A DNA stretch of 53,659 nt, from positions 1 through 53,659 of the forward strand of contig NZ_JAKRNT010000018.1 in assembly GCF_022346605.1 (NCBI RefSeq). Reading direction: 5' to 3'. Source of the DNA: Sporosarcina sp. ACRSL. GTDB lineage: Bacteria > Bacillota > Bacilli > Bacillales_A > Planococcaceae. The notes beneath the pieces are model-generated. The model had not been told where the DNA came from and searched no databases. It saw only the letters and a list, made by a program, of their open reading frames with translations. Made by a program: the position numbers and the translations under genes. This document shows, piece after piece, positions 24,832 to 33,704 of this stretch. Within the stretch, counting starts at the first letter, position 1; each line of letters opens with the position of its first letter.

Positions 24832-26184
24832 TTAATCAATCGTAATAGCCAAGCCTTTAATCTTCAGGGATGGTGAACCGATATACCCGTTGTAACTAAA
24901 CGGTGAAAATACTAAGTCTTCTCCAATGTTCTCAATGTCCTGGAGCACTTCAAAGAAGTTCCCGGCTACGGTCATCTGCTTCGTTGGTCCGACAATCTTG
25001 CCGTCTTTCACATAATAACCGTCAGCCGCTAGCGAAAAGTCGCCCGAAATCGGATTCGCCCCCGAATGCAATCCAGCCAAGTCGGTAATGATAATGCCTT
25101 CTGCAATCCCTTCATAGAGCTGCTCATACGTTTGATTGGCAGGTTCTATATAGAAATTAGATGGACTGACTCCGACGGAATCCTGATAGGATTGGCGATG
25201 CGCATGGCCGGTAGGCTCTACGCCATCCTTTTTCGCTGTTTTCAAGTTGTGGAAGTATGTTTGTAATTTCCCACCGTCTACAACGTTGTGCTTTCTCGTC
25301 GGGACCCCTTCTGAATCGAACGTCGCGCTGCGGATTCCTTCCGGAAGGAATGGATTATCGATCAATGTCACATGATCCGCCGCAATCTTCTCGCCTAACT
25401 TTCCTTTCAAGCGGGACTGGCTATCCTGCACAGCCTGAGCCGAAAATGAGGATGTGAACGTCGCCAAGAGGGAAGCTGCCGCTTCATTTTTCAAGACGAC
25501 AGGATATGTTTTATTCGGATAATTTTTTTCTCCTAACATGCTTAACCCTTGTTCAACGACCTCTTTTGCGATTGCGTCAGCATTCAGCTCTTTAAAATCT
25601 TTCGTAATTCTAAAAACCGTACCTGATTTCAATGGGCCATTTTCTTGGACGAGGATAGATACGTAAAATAGTAAAGAGTTATTCTCTTCCCTTAGCGCAA
25701 GCCCTTTATGATGGAATAGGCCATTTTCCCATTTCTGGTTTCGCATTTGGGCTGAAGTCACCTTCGTTACTCGCTGATCTAACGAGAGGATTTTCTTCTC
25801 CACTTCCTGTAAGAATTGAATCATTTCTTCCGGCTTGACCGTTTCTAAGTCCGGTGTGTAAAACTTGATATCTTCATACGTGGACTTTTCCGTAAAGAAC
25901 TGTTCAGGTTCATTTTCATTGAGCTCTGCATTCTCCGACGCATTTTTCAGCAAGAATGAAACCGAGTCCTCGTCGAATTTCTCTGTAAAAGCGTATCCTG
26001 TTTTTCCATTATACAATCCTCTCACAGCTGCACCTTGAACATCGGAAAAATCGTACGCATCCACTTCCCCTTCGTACACCCCGACGGTAAGGCTCTCTTT
26101 TTTCTCATAGTAAAGTTCTAGATCGGTAAAGCCTGCTTTTTCCCCTTCTGTAAACAGTTGTTCCTTCAATTGTTCGATGCTCAT
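24832..26184 (-). CDS. tldE: TldE/PmbA subunit of a TldD/TldE metalloprotease
   Basis: This 450-aa U62-family protein forms the non-catalytic partner of TldD. It lacks the HExxxH motif and shows the family patterns FSAQAVQDSQSRLKGKLGE, GVPTRKHNVVDGGKL and LHSGANPISGDFSLAADGYYV. TldD/TldE heterodimers hydrolyse unfolded peptides and mature some ribosomal peptides such as microcin B17. ATG at 26184 is set by AAAGGAGG, which lies inside the last codons of tldD; the genes are 4 bp apart. Confidence 0.93.
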   Translation of the reverse strand: MSIEQLKEQLFTEGEKAGFTDLELYYEKKESLTVGVYEGEVDAYDFSDVQGAAVRGLYNGKTGYAFTEKFDEDSVSFLLKNASENAELNENEPEQFFTEKSTYEDIKFYTPDLETVKPEEMIQFLQEVEKKILSLDQRVTKVTSAQMRNQKWENGLFHHKGLALREENNSLLFYVSILVQENGPLKSGTVFRITKDFKELNADAIAKEVVEQGLSMLGEKNYPNKTYPVVLKNEAAASLLATFTSSFSAQAVQDSQSRLKGKLGEKIAADHVTLIDNPFLPEGIRSATFDSEGVPTRKHNVVDGGKLQTYFHNLKTAKKDGVEPTGHAHRQSYQDSVGVSPSNFYIEPANQTYEQLYEGIAEGIIITDLAGLHSGANPISGDFSLAADGYYVKDGKIVGPTKQMTVAGNFFEVLQDIENIGEDLVFSPFSYNGYIGSPSLKIKGLAITID

Positions 26185-26188
26185 TCTT

Positions 26189-27580
26189 TTACGCCTCCTT
26201 TCCGCCAACCGTAATTTCACTGACACGTACCATCGGTTGCCCAACGTTCACTGGTAAACTGCCGCTTGATGCGCCGCACATACCAGCACCGTGGCCTAAA
26301 TTATTGCCGACGCGATCGATATTCAAAATCGTCGTTGCTCCGTTCCCAATCAAAGTCGCACCGCGGATCGGCTTCTCAATTTTCCCGTTCTTGACCAAAT
26401 ACGCCTCATCGACGGCAAAGTTGAAATCTCCCGTTCCCGGATTGACCGAACCGCCGCCCATGTATTTCGCGTAAATACCGTATTCCGTGTCCGCAATGAT
26501 CTCTTCAGGAGTGGATTTTCCTGGAGCGATGTACGTATTCGTCATCCGGGATGTCGGGGCGAATCTATACGATTGTCTGCGGCTTGAGCCTGTAGACTCC
26601 ATTCCCATCCGTCTGCTGTTTAATTTATCGATCATGTACCCTTTAAGAATCCCGTTTTCAATGAGCACATTTTTACGGGATTTTTCACCTTCATCATCGA
26701 TATTGATGGAACCCCACTCGTTTTCAAGCGTCCCGTCGTCAATGTATGTAACGAGATCTGACGCCACTTTTTCACCTAATTTATTCGCAAAGACAGAGGC
26801 ATTTTTCGCTACAGATGTCGCCTCTAAGCTGTGACCGCAAGCTTCGTGGAATATGACGCCGCCAAATTCGTTGTCGATAATGACAGGGAATTTCCCGCTC
26901 GGGGCTGGAGCAGCATGTAACATTGTTTTAGCCATCCGGGCAGATTCCTTCGCATAATGATTCAGATCGAGATTTTCGATGAACTCAAAACCTTGATAGG
27001 CGCCAGGACCATAATAACCGGTCTGCATATCCGCCCCGTCTGAAGCGATGGATACCATGGACATCCGGCTTCGTACGCGCTGATCCTCCACAAATTTCCC
27101 TTCGGAATTGGCAATGAGGACGTTTTGCTCTTCATCAATGAGACGAATGATCGCTTGCACGATTTCCGGGTCATAATTTCTCATAATGTCATTGGCGTTT
27201 CGCATGACCGCAAGTTTTCGTGATTTTTCTGCTTCATGAGGCATGATTTTTATCGGATGAAGCGTCGAGATCGATTCTTTCATAAGCGGAATGATCGTCG
27301 TCTTTCCATCCTGCTTCCCTTGAATGGCTTTTGCAGCTGTACGCGCGGCTTTCAAAAGACCTTCTCGAGAAGAATCGTTCGTATAAGCGTAAACACTTTG
27401 CAACCCATGGAACACACGGATTCCCACACCAAAATCCCTGCCAGACAAATTCTTCTCCAAGCGAGCGTTTTGCAAGACCATTTGGTTTGTGAACCGATCC
27501 TCCACAAACACTTCCGAAAAATCACCACCCGTTTCAAGGGCAGCTTGCAACACATCTTCAATAAGCGCTTTGTTCAGCAT
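26189..27580 (-). CDS. tldD: TldD catalytic subunit, zinc metalloprotease
   Basis: This 463-aa protein has the U62 zinc motif HEACGH (His245, Glu246, His250). The conserved downstream cysteine is in GMCGASSGSLPV near residue 440, a metal-ligand region in TldD structures. It works with TldE encoded directly downstream. The ATG has GGGGG about 6 nt upstream. No peptide-antibiotic precursor or modification gene is nearby, so a general peptide clean-up role is more likely than toxin maturation; that is inference. Confidence 0.94.
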   Translation of the reverse strand: MLNKALIEDVLQAALETGGDFSEVFVEDRFTNQMVLQNARLEKNLSGRDFGVGIRVFHGLQSVYAYTNDSSREGLLKAARTAAKAIQGKQDGKTTIIPLMKESISTLHPIKIMPHEAEKSRKLAVMRNANDIMRNYDPEIVQAIIRLIDEEQNVLIANSEGKFVEDQRVRSRMSMVSIASDGADMQTGYYGPGAYQGFEFIENLDLNHYAKESARMAKTMLHAAPAPSGKFPVIIDNEFGGVIFHEACGHSLEATSVAKNASVFANKLGEKVASDLVTYIDDGTLENEWGSINIDDEGEKSRKNVLIENGILKGYMIDKLNSRRMGMESTGSSRRQSYRFAPTSRMTNTYIAPGKSTPEEIIADTEYGIYAKYMGGGSVNPGTGDFNFAVDEAYLVKNGKIEKPIRGATLIGNGATTILNIDRVGNNLGHGAGMCGASSGSLPVNVGQPMVRVSEITVGGKEA

Positions 27581-27649
27581 AATTTTCCCCCAGTTCCTAT
27601 TTTTCTAATAGTTCCATCTATAGGTATACGACGTGCTATGAAAATAGTT

Positions 27650-28912
27650 TCATTTTGATATTGTTTCTTGTAAAAGCTCAAAAGCCTTCTTTATGTCGAT
27701 ATCTTCATCAATATGCTCTGGTGTCCAAGGGATATGAATATGCGGCGTGATACCGACGCCCGTCATCCCCTCCCCTTTGTCGATCCGTGAAAGACGTGAA
27801 GACGGATACATCAGCTCGAAGCCTTCCTCCCACTTCATGCTCACCAAATTCGCGTAATCGTTCAGCCCCATCGTCGCTCTGCCGATGACAGTCACTTTAT
27901 TCGACTTTTTAACGCCTTCGACGAATGAATCACCCGAGCTGCCACAGAAGACATCCGCCAAGACGATGACCGAAGATGGGTGTTTAGACCCTTTTACGAA
28001 CGTACCGCTGACGAGATCACCAAAGTCAAATTCGACAAAGCCTTTCCCGCGGTTCCGCTCCCACTCCCGCTTGAAGACAGTCAAGAACCACCGAGCCTGT
28101 TCATCTTCCGTACTCGCAAGCGCCTCTTCCAGTTCAGACAGGATTCGATCTGTACTCGCTTCCGTACAATTGAACAGCATTTTATTCTCCGGATCCGCAA
28201 GCTCGACCCCCTCTTCAGGCATCAAGTACGGAATAAATGGATAAAAGCTCGAATCGCTCCCTCCATAATTCACACGAACGTCGATAATCCATTTATCGGT
28301 CTTCTCAAGCAGCTGTTGATGCTCCTCAAGCATTTTCAGAATGGCATCCGGGTTCGCAAAGTCAGACATCGTAATAAAAGCGACACCATCCCTTTCTTCC
28401 ACCGAATAGGTCGGGATATACGGCTTCTTCTCATACAGGCGGAACGGGATCGTCCGTCTTCCGTTGTCACCTACAATTTCCCCTTCATTGTAGAGCATGA
28501 GAATCGGCATCCAATTTTCGCGTTCAGGATGATTTTCATTTAACAGTCGGTGATGCCGTTCCTTCAATTCTGGAATGCTGTATCCCCCTATGGATACGAA
28601 GCTCATCCCGGGCTTCAACCGTTCCTCCGAATCTACCTCCGTCACATAGAGATGATCCTCAAAACGGCGTACTTTGAATCCTCGGTTTTTCGGCTTTTCA
28701 CTTCCCACATTCTCAGCTATAAAATGTATATGCTTATCGTTAAAGTCCAACAAATACTCCTCAACGATTTGCTTGAATTCTTCATGCGACAGCTGATCAT
28801 TTCCCCTGAGTTTTTGAAGGAAATACTCCGGTCTATCCCAGCCCAGTTTATCATTGCAGCCTGCGTAGTCGTTATGCATAATGTGAACAATTTCTGTAAA
28901 GATTTTTTCCAT
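27650..28912 (-). CDS. S41-family (C-terminal processing-like) peptidase
   Basis: This 420-aa protein without a signal peptide has an N-terminal helical region, a PDZ-like centre (about 95-125, MSFVSIGGYS) and an S41 catalytic domain. VRVNYGGSDSS and FCGSSGDSFVEGVKKSN hold the candidate nucleophile serine, and GLNDYANLVSM follows. It resembles the cytoplasmic tail-specific or tricorn-like S41 proteins of Bacillales more than CtpA/CtpB. ATG at 28912 has GGGGG 8 nt upstream; TTG at 28918 is worse. It lies 21 bp after the MFS gene and may be co-transcribed. Confidence 0.85.
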   Translation of the reverse strand: MEKIFTEIVHIMHNDYAGCNDKLGWDRPEYFLQKLRGNDQLSHEEFKQIVEEYLLDFNDKHIHFIAENVGSEKPKNRGFKVRRFEDHLYVTEVDSEERLKPGMSFVSIGGYSIPELKERHHRLLNENHPERENWMPILMLYNEGEIVGDNGRRTIPFRLYEKKPYIPTYSVEERDGVAFITMSDFANPDAILKMLEEHQQLLEKTDKWIIDVRVNYGGSDSSFYPFIPYLMPEEGVELADPENKMLFNCTEASTDRILSELEEALASTEDEQARWFLTVFKREWERNRGKGFVEFDFGDLVSGTFVKGSKHPSSVIVLADVFCGSSGDSFVEGVKKSNKVTVIGRATMGLNDYANLVSMKWEEGFELMYPSSRLSRIDKGEGMTGVGITPHIHIPWTPEHIDEDIDIKKAFELLQETISK

Positions 28913-28933
28913 TCCCAATACCCCCTACAAGTT

Positions 28934-30232
28934 TCATTCTTGAACTGCTTCTGCTTTTATTATTTTTCTTTTATCCAGTTCTGGATGCGCCATCCGAATG
29001 GCAGAAGGTCTGATCATAATGAAAACTGTGCTAATCAGCAATAGACTAGAGACGAGAAGGATCCATTGCGCAGGTAAAATATCATACAGAAATCCGTAGA
29101 TCACCATTCCGAGAGGCATCAATGCCATCGCCATCGTTTCAAGAATCGAAAATACACGTCCCTTATAATCGTCGTCAATCATCTTTTGCATCATGACCAT
29201 CATTGGCGTATTGACGATAATTTGCGTTACCCCGAAGGTGAACATCAACGTCGCATAATAAGCGAACATCCCATTGTACGGCATTGCAAAAAACAAAGGT
29301 AAGCCGATTCCGGCCATAATCAAAGCCATGCCGAGAATTCCCCTCTTCGCTACTAACATTGGAAACTTCACTTCTTTTTTCACCGAAAGGTAAATAGACA
29401 TAAGCAACATACCGACTGCGAAAGCTCCTTCTGTGAATCCAAAATGTTCAGGGGCCATTTTCATCTTCTCAATTAGAATGAATGAATAGCCGACCATGAA
29501 GGCTCCGAAAAGAAAGTTAATGACGAGCGAGACCCAGATGATTGCCATTATAATTGGCTGCAGCTTCAAATAGGAAAGTCCAGCCTTCATACTTTGAAGC
29601 ATCGATTCCTTTTGCTCGCCTTCCACCACTTCTTTCCGTTTAGCAAATAGTTTAAAATCCATCGTCGACTCAAGGAAGACTGCAATAATAGAGGCAGTCA
29701 TGTACATAATGAGAAACACCGGCAACGTAACGTATCCGTAGAGCAGGCCCCCTACCGCAGGACTGGCGATTGCTGCAAACGAAATCGACATTTGATTCAG
29801 TGACATCGCCCGTTGGATTCTTGCTTCATCGACAAGACCTGTTATAGACGAGCTGAACGTTACACCCGAAAAAGTAGAAGTAAGTGACAATATAACTGTC
29901 GTCGCATAGATCGCTAGTAGAGAAATGCCTGAAGTCAAGCTGACAGCGAGAAGGCCACCGATTGCCAATGACGTAGCAATCTGCGCCGTAATAACAATCG
30001 TCTTGCGTGAATACCTATCTGCGACATAACCAGCAAACGGGGCTACTAACGTCCTTGGCAAAATGCTGCAAATGAGGTTCGTCGCAAAACTCGTCGCAGA
30101 CCCCGTCAACTGCAAAATGTAAAAGCTGATCGCAAAGGCGTACACTTGCGCGCCGAACGATGAAATAATCTTGCTAATTGTGAACGTCCATAGGTGATAA
30201 GTTGCCCTTTTTAATTTTATTGCTTCACTCAA
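28934..30232 (-). CDS. MFS transporter under control of the divergent HTH-TPR regulator
   Basis: This 432-aa, 12-helix MFS protein of the MefA/enterobactin-exporter-like group (MFS_3) has the motif A-like GYVADRYSRKT between helices 2 and 3. It probably exports a small molecule or drug; the substrate is unknown. The start is TTG at 30232 with GGAG 9 nt upstream, giving MSEAIKLKR; the frame upstream crosses the promoter and operator and is not coding. Its promoter and operator face the regulator gene. Confidence 0.87.
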   Translation of the reverse strand: MSEAIKLKRATYHLWTFTISKIISSFGAQVYAFAISFYILQLTGSATSFATNLICSILPRTLVAPFAGYVADRYSRKTIVITAQIATSLAIGGLLAVSLTSGISLLAIYATTVILSLTSTFSGVTFSSSITGLVDEARIQRAMSLNQMSISFAAIASPAVGGLLYGYVTLPVFLIMYMTASIIAVFLESTMDFKLFAKRKEVVEGEQKESMLQSMKAGLSYLKLQPIIMAIIWVSLVINFLFGAFMVGYSFILIEKMKMAPEHFGFTEGAFAVGMLLMSIYLSVKKEVKFPMLVAKRGILGMALIMAGIGLPLFFAMPYNGMFAYYATLMFTFGVTQIIVNTPMMVMMQKMIDDDYKGRVFSILETMAMALMPLGMVIYGFLYDILPAQWILLVSSLLLISTVFIMIRPSAIRMAHPELDKRKIIKAEAVQE

Positions 30233-30253
30233 AATAATCGCTCCATTCAGGAA

Positions 30254-30270
30254 GTTTAATTTAATTAAAC
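30254..30270. promoter_or_regulatory. Palindromic operator O1
   Basis: GTTTAATTTAATTAAAC is a perfect 8-bp inverted repeat around one T. It lies just downstream of the MFS -10 (30273-30278), covering the likely transcription start. Confidence 0.8.
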
Positions 30271-30272
30271 AA

Positions 30273-30301
30273 ATAATAACACGCACCCTCTTCCATTGCA
30301 A
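30273..30301 (-). promoter_or_regulatory. Promoter of the MFS gene
   Basis: On the minus strand, TTGCAA (30296-30301), 17 nt and TATTAT (30273-30278) form a good SigA-type promoter. Confidence 0.75.
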
Positions 30302-30307
30302 GAGAAA

Positions 30308-30324
30308 GTTTAATATAATTAAAC
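30308..30324. promoter_or_regulatory. Palindromic operator O2 over the regulator -10
   Basis: GTTTAATATAATTAAAC differs from O1 only at its centre. It contains TATAAT (30314-30319), the probable -10 of the regulator gene, with a weak -35 TTCCAT at 30291-30296. O1 and O2 centres are 54 bp apart. Confidence 0.8.
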
Positions 30325-30339
30325 TATATACAAAATTAG

Positions 30340-31581
30340 ATGGAGGTGTTCCTGCTGCATACTTTAGGTGAACGGATCAGGTCGTTGCGAAAACAGCGAA
30401 AGATGACATTGGAAACATTGGCGGGAGACCAACTGACAAAGGGAATGCTCAGTTTAATCGAGAACAATAAAGCGAATCCATCGATGGAGAGCTTATCGTA
30501 TATCGCGGAACGTCTCGGCGTGGAAGTGTCCGAGCTATTGGAGGAAGTGAGTACACAAGAATTGCGGGAAGTTTTGGAGAAGACGGAGAAACTATACAAT
30601 ACGGAATTTGATAAGTTAACGGACGAGTATCAGCAAATTATCGCTTTAATAGACCCGTATGCTGACAGCTTGACACAAGGCTACGAAGCTGCCCGTCTGT
30701 TGGAAATCTATAGCCGCAGTCTTCATGTAGAAAAGAAGGAAGGTTGGCAGGAGTATTCCGATAAGGCGGCACAAATTTACGACCAATTGAATATTATTCC
30801 TCGCCGTTCCGCAATAGGAATTTTCAGGTCTTTGGTGAAATTTACAGAGCATAATTACGAAAGTGCTCTTGCTACCCTGTTGAAGGAGAGGTCGGATATC
30901 GAAGCGCGGAATGTATTCATTGATCCGATGACCCGGCTTGATTTTGATTATATGGAAGCTGCCCTCCATTATGCTGTTGGGGATGCAAAAGAGGCAATTC
31001 GTGTCATGAATAATGGAATTGAGTTTTCGAAGGAGAAGCAAGTTTTTTATCGCATTGATCATCTATATCGCTTGGCCGTTTTTCATGCAATGATGACAGG
31101 CGACGAGGAGGCCATGAAATATTATGTGCGGAAGATTGAGTTATATGGTGAATTTGCGGATGATGAAGAAGCTGTTTACTTCCCTACTTACGTACGGACC
31201 CATTATTTAACCTCCTATAAAAAATCGTATGAGGAAGCATTGGATCTAATCAATAGCTTTACAAATGAAAATGAACTTGCCAACTACCAGACCCCCTACT
31301 TCTATATGGAAAAAGGGAAAGTGCTATATGGATTGGAAAAATACGAGGAAGCAATTGAATGTTTCCAAAGTGTCACAATCGCAGACTATGTTCACCATCC
31401 ATTCGATTTGTCCATTTTTTACGAAAAGGATGCGTACACAGCATTGTGCCACTTAGCATTAGGCGAAGAAGACAAAGCGGTTGAAGCCATTGATAAAGCA
31501 GTTGAAAATATTACTCCGATGCCTCGGACCCCCTATAAAGACTTCATTATGGATACGTATGAATTGATTCAAAATAGTTGA
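30340..31581 (+). CDS. HTH-XRE regulator with TPR domain (RRNPP-like)
   Basis: This protein of about 413 aa has an N-terminal XRE helix-turn-helix (about 8-65, LGERIRSLRKQRKMTLE and SLIENNKANPS). About 330 residues of TPR-like helical repeats follow (for example YEEAIECFQSV and LALGEEDKAVEAIDKA). The layout matches peptide-responsive RRNPP regulators such as PlcR, NprR and PrgX. GGAGG lies between the ATG (30340) and a CTG at 30355 that has ideal 8-nt spacing, so translation may begin at CTG. It probably represses itself and the divergent MFS gene through O1 and O2. Confidence 0.85.
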   Translation: MEVFLLHTLGERIRSLRKQRKMTLETLAGDQLTKGMLSLIENNKANPSMESLSYIAERLGVEVSELLEEVSTQELREVLEKTEKLYNTEFDKLTDEYQQIIALIDPYADSLTQGYEAARLLEIYSRSLHVEKKEGWQEYSDKAAQIYDQLNIIPRRSAIGIFRSLVKFTEHNYESALATLLKERSDIEARNVFIDPMTRLDFDYMEAALHYAVGDAKEAIRVMNNGIEFSKEKQVFYRIDHLYRLAVFHAMMTGDEEAMKYYVRKIELYGEFADDEEAVYFPTYVRTHYLTSYKKSYEEALDLINSFTNENELANYQTPYFYMEKGKVLYGLEKYEEAIECFQSVTIADYVHHPFDLSIFYEKDAYTALCHLALGEEDKAVEAIDKAVENITPMPRTPYKDFIMDTYELIQNS

Positions 31582-31637
31582 ATTCAGAAACTTTTCTTAC
31601 ACATTCTCGTTCATATGTATAACGGGGGTGTGTTTTT

Positions 31638-32063
31638 ATGAAAATGAAAACGGCATTAGCAATTGCATGCATGATGTCTCTTTTATTGGCAGCTTGTTCT
31701 AACAGTTCCACTCCACAAGCTGCTAATTCTGTACAGTTGCATATTACGAATAATACAAATGCAACAATGTACGGAATGGAGATCAGTTGGCATCAGGACG
31801 GAGAAATAAAGGGCACGCAAGGAGGAGTAGATGCAGACGGTTCCAAGATGAAAAAGGGAGAATCGATGGTGTTTGAATTCCTCCCAGAAGAGGTGGATGT
31901 AACTAAGGACATGTTATTGGAAGTCTCCTTGATTACCTCACCTAATCATTCGACCGTCCAACTCGATTCAAAAACTCCAGTCAAGCTGACAGGGTACGGA
32001 AATTATAATTTTGAGCTCATATCTGATTCAGGGGAAATTCAATTACTGAAATCTAAGGAATAA
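31638..32063 (+). CDS. Small lipoprotein of unknown function
   Basis: This 141-aa protein has a clear lipoprotein signal, MKMKTALAIACMMSLLLAAC, with Cys20. The mature part (ITNNTNATMYGMEISWHQDGEI) looks like an all-beta domain. No family is recognised. GGGGG lies ahead of the ATG. It starts 56 bp after the HTH-TPR regulator; a weak promoter (CTTACA, 16 nt, TATAAC) may lie in the gap. Because RRNPP receptors such as PrgX read peptides cut from lipoprotein signal sequences, a partner role is possible but unproven. Confidence 0.8.
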   Translation: MKMKTALAIACMMSLLLAACSNSSTPQAANSVQLHITNNTNATMYGMEISWHQDGEIKGTQGGVDADGSKMKKGESMVFEFLPEEVDVTKDMLLEVSLITSPNHSTVQLDSKTPVKLTGYGNYNFELISDSGEIQLLKSKE

Positions 32064-32064
32064 A

Positions 32065-32096
32065 AAACCGCGAAAGCGCAATGGCTTACGCGGTTT
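32065..32096. terminator. Bidirectional terminator
   Basis: AAACCGCG and CGCGGTTT with an internal AGC/GCT extension form a stem between the lipoprotein (plus) and tcyP (minus), with A/T tails on both sides. Confidence 0.85.
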
Positions 32097-32102
32097 ATTC
32101 AA

Positions 32103-33497
32103 TCATGTAGCATCGATCGACTGATGCTCGATTGAACCGTTATATACATCTTTATCCAACTCACCGCTCATGCGTGCAGTTGTTACACCCGCTGTCATTG
32201 ATCCGCTCACGTTCAATGCCGTACGTCCCATATCGATCAACGGCTCTACTGAAATCAATAGACCCGCCAATGCGACCGGAAGATTCAACGCTGAAAGAAC
32301 AAGGATTGCAGCAAATGTTGCGCCACCGCCGACTCCCGCAACCCCGAACGAGCTAATCGCCACAATAACAATCAATGTAATAAGGAATGTCGGCTCCAGC
32401 GGATTTTGACCGACAGTAGGCGCAATCATGACAGCGAGCATAGCCGGATACACGCCTGCACAGCCATTCTGTCCGATTGACAATCCGAAAGATCCTGCAA
32501 AGTTTGCAATTCCGTCCGGAACGCCGAGACGATCCGTTTGTGTTTTAATGTTTAGGGGTAAAGCACCTGCACTCGATCTAGAAGAAAACGCGAACAGCAA
32601 AGCTTCCGCCGTCTTCTTCACATACGTAATTGGATTCAGTCCCGAAATGGAGACGATGGCCAAATGGATGACGAACATGACAAGCAATGCGACATACGAC
32701 GCCAGAACAAATTTCCCGAGGCTATAAATCGCTCCAAAATCCGATGTTGCCACCGTTCTCGCGATAATCGCCAAAATTCCGTACGGCGTTAAGCGTAAAA
32801 CGATTCGAACGACGCCCATTACTAATGAATAAATAGCGTCGATTCCCTTCTTCACCAATTCCGCATTCTTTTCATCCCGTCTAGTCAACGCTAAATACGA
32901 AAATCCGAGAAACGCTGCGAAGATGACGACACCGATTGTCGAAGTGGGACGGGCGCCCGTAAAGTCAAGGAATGGATTGGCAGGCAATAGATCCAAGATT
33001 TGATCCGGCAACGTCCGGTCTTCGATTCCCGCAGAACGTTCTTCAATGGAAGCACCGCGCTCAATTTCCGCTTCCCCTTGGACGATTTCTGATGCGTCCA
33101 AGTTAAATAGCAGTGTTGCCGAAATGCCGATGATGGCTGCTATAGCAGTCGTTCCGACAAGAATTCCTAAAATCATTCCCGCCATTTTCCCGAAATTCTT
33201 GCCAATCGTCACTTTCGTAAAAGCACCAAGAATTGAAATGAAAACAAGCGGTATAACAATCATTTGAAGCAGCTTGACATAGCCTGTCCCGACGATGTTA
33301 AACCAAGGCACAGTTTGTGCAAGCACTTCCGAGTCAGCACCGTATGCTACATTCAAGATGAATCCGAACAGAATCCCAAGACCGAGACCTGCAAACACCC
33401 TTTTGGAAAACGAAACCTTCTTCCGATGCATAGTATAGAGAATACCGATCAACAGTAATAATGCAAATATATTAACAAGTAACAGTACTGTGTCCAC
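32103..33497 (-). CDS. tcyP: L-cystine:cation symporter TcyP
   Basis: This 464-aa dicarboxylate/amino acid:cation symporter (SLC1-like fold) is collinear with B. subtilis TcyP. It has the N-terminal RKKVSFSKRVFAGLGLG, GTGYVKLLQMIVIPLVF, the re-entrant AFSSRSSAGALP loop and SSFGVAGVGGGATFA. It imports cystine with high affinity. The start is GTG with AAAGGAGG 7 nt upstream. A strong promoter lies upstream, and a GGAAT-containing site near the -35 is compatible with control by CymR. Confidence 0.93.
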   Translation of the reverse strand: MDTVLLLVNIFALLLLIGILYTMHRKKVSFSKRVFAGLGLGILFGFILNVAYGADSEVLAQTVPWFNIVGTGYVKLLQMIVIPLVFISILGAFTKVTIGKNFGKMAGMILGILVGTTAIAAIIGISATLLFNLDASEIVQGEAEIERGASIEERSAGIEDRTLPDQILDLLPANPFLDFTGARPTSTIGVVIFAAFLGFSYLALTRRDEKNAELVKKGIDAIYSLVMGVVRIVLRLTPYGILAIIARTVATSDFGAIYSLGKFVLASYVALLVMFVIHLAIVSISGLNPITYVKKTAEALLFAFSSRSSAGALPLNIKTQTDRLGVPDGIANFAGSFGLSIGQNGCAGVYPAMLAVMIAPTVGQNPLEPTFLITLIVIVAISSFGVAGVGGGATFAAILVLSALNLPVALAGLLISVEPLIDMGRTALNVSGSMTAGVTTARMSGELDKDVYNGSIEHQSIDAT

Positions 33498-33529
33498 TAC
33501 TTTTCCTCCTTTATTAAAAGTACTAAAAG

Positions 33530-33558
33530 AATATATACCCTAAAAACTAACCAGTCAA
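33530..33558 (-). promoter_or_regulatory. tcyP promoter with possible CymR-type site
   Basis: On the minus strand, TTGACT (33553-33558), 17 nt and TATATT (33530-33535) form a strong SigA promoter. On the plus strand, AACTAGGAATAAA immediately upstream of the -35 partly matches the B. subtilis CymR site; that part is tentative. Confidence 0.65.
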
Positions 33559-33704
33559 CTAGGAATAAATGACTTTAGGAGAATTGCGCTAAAGGAAAAT
33601 TGTCCCTCAGAAGGATGCAAAAGATTTTTCAGGGTGATTTTCCATTCTTTTTCATAAACTTTTCGGTATACTAATAAGACAGCAGTCACTAAAGGAGGGC
33701 GTAT

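Noticed and set aside
26189..27580. TldD/TldE as part of a peptide-antibiotic cluster
   Set aside because: No precursor peptide, cyclodehydratase or dedicated exporter was found beside it; the neighbouring MFS genes have their own promoters.
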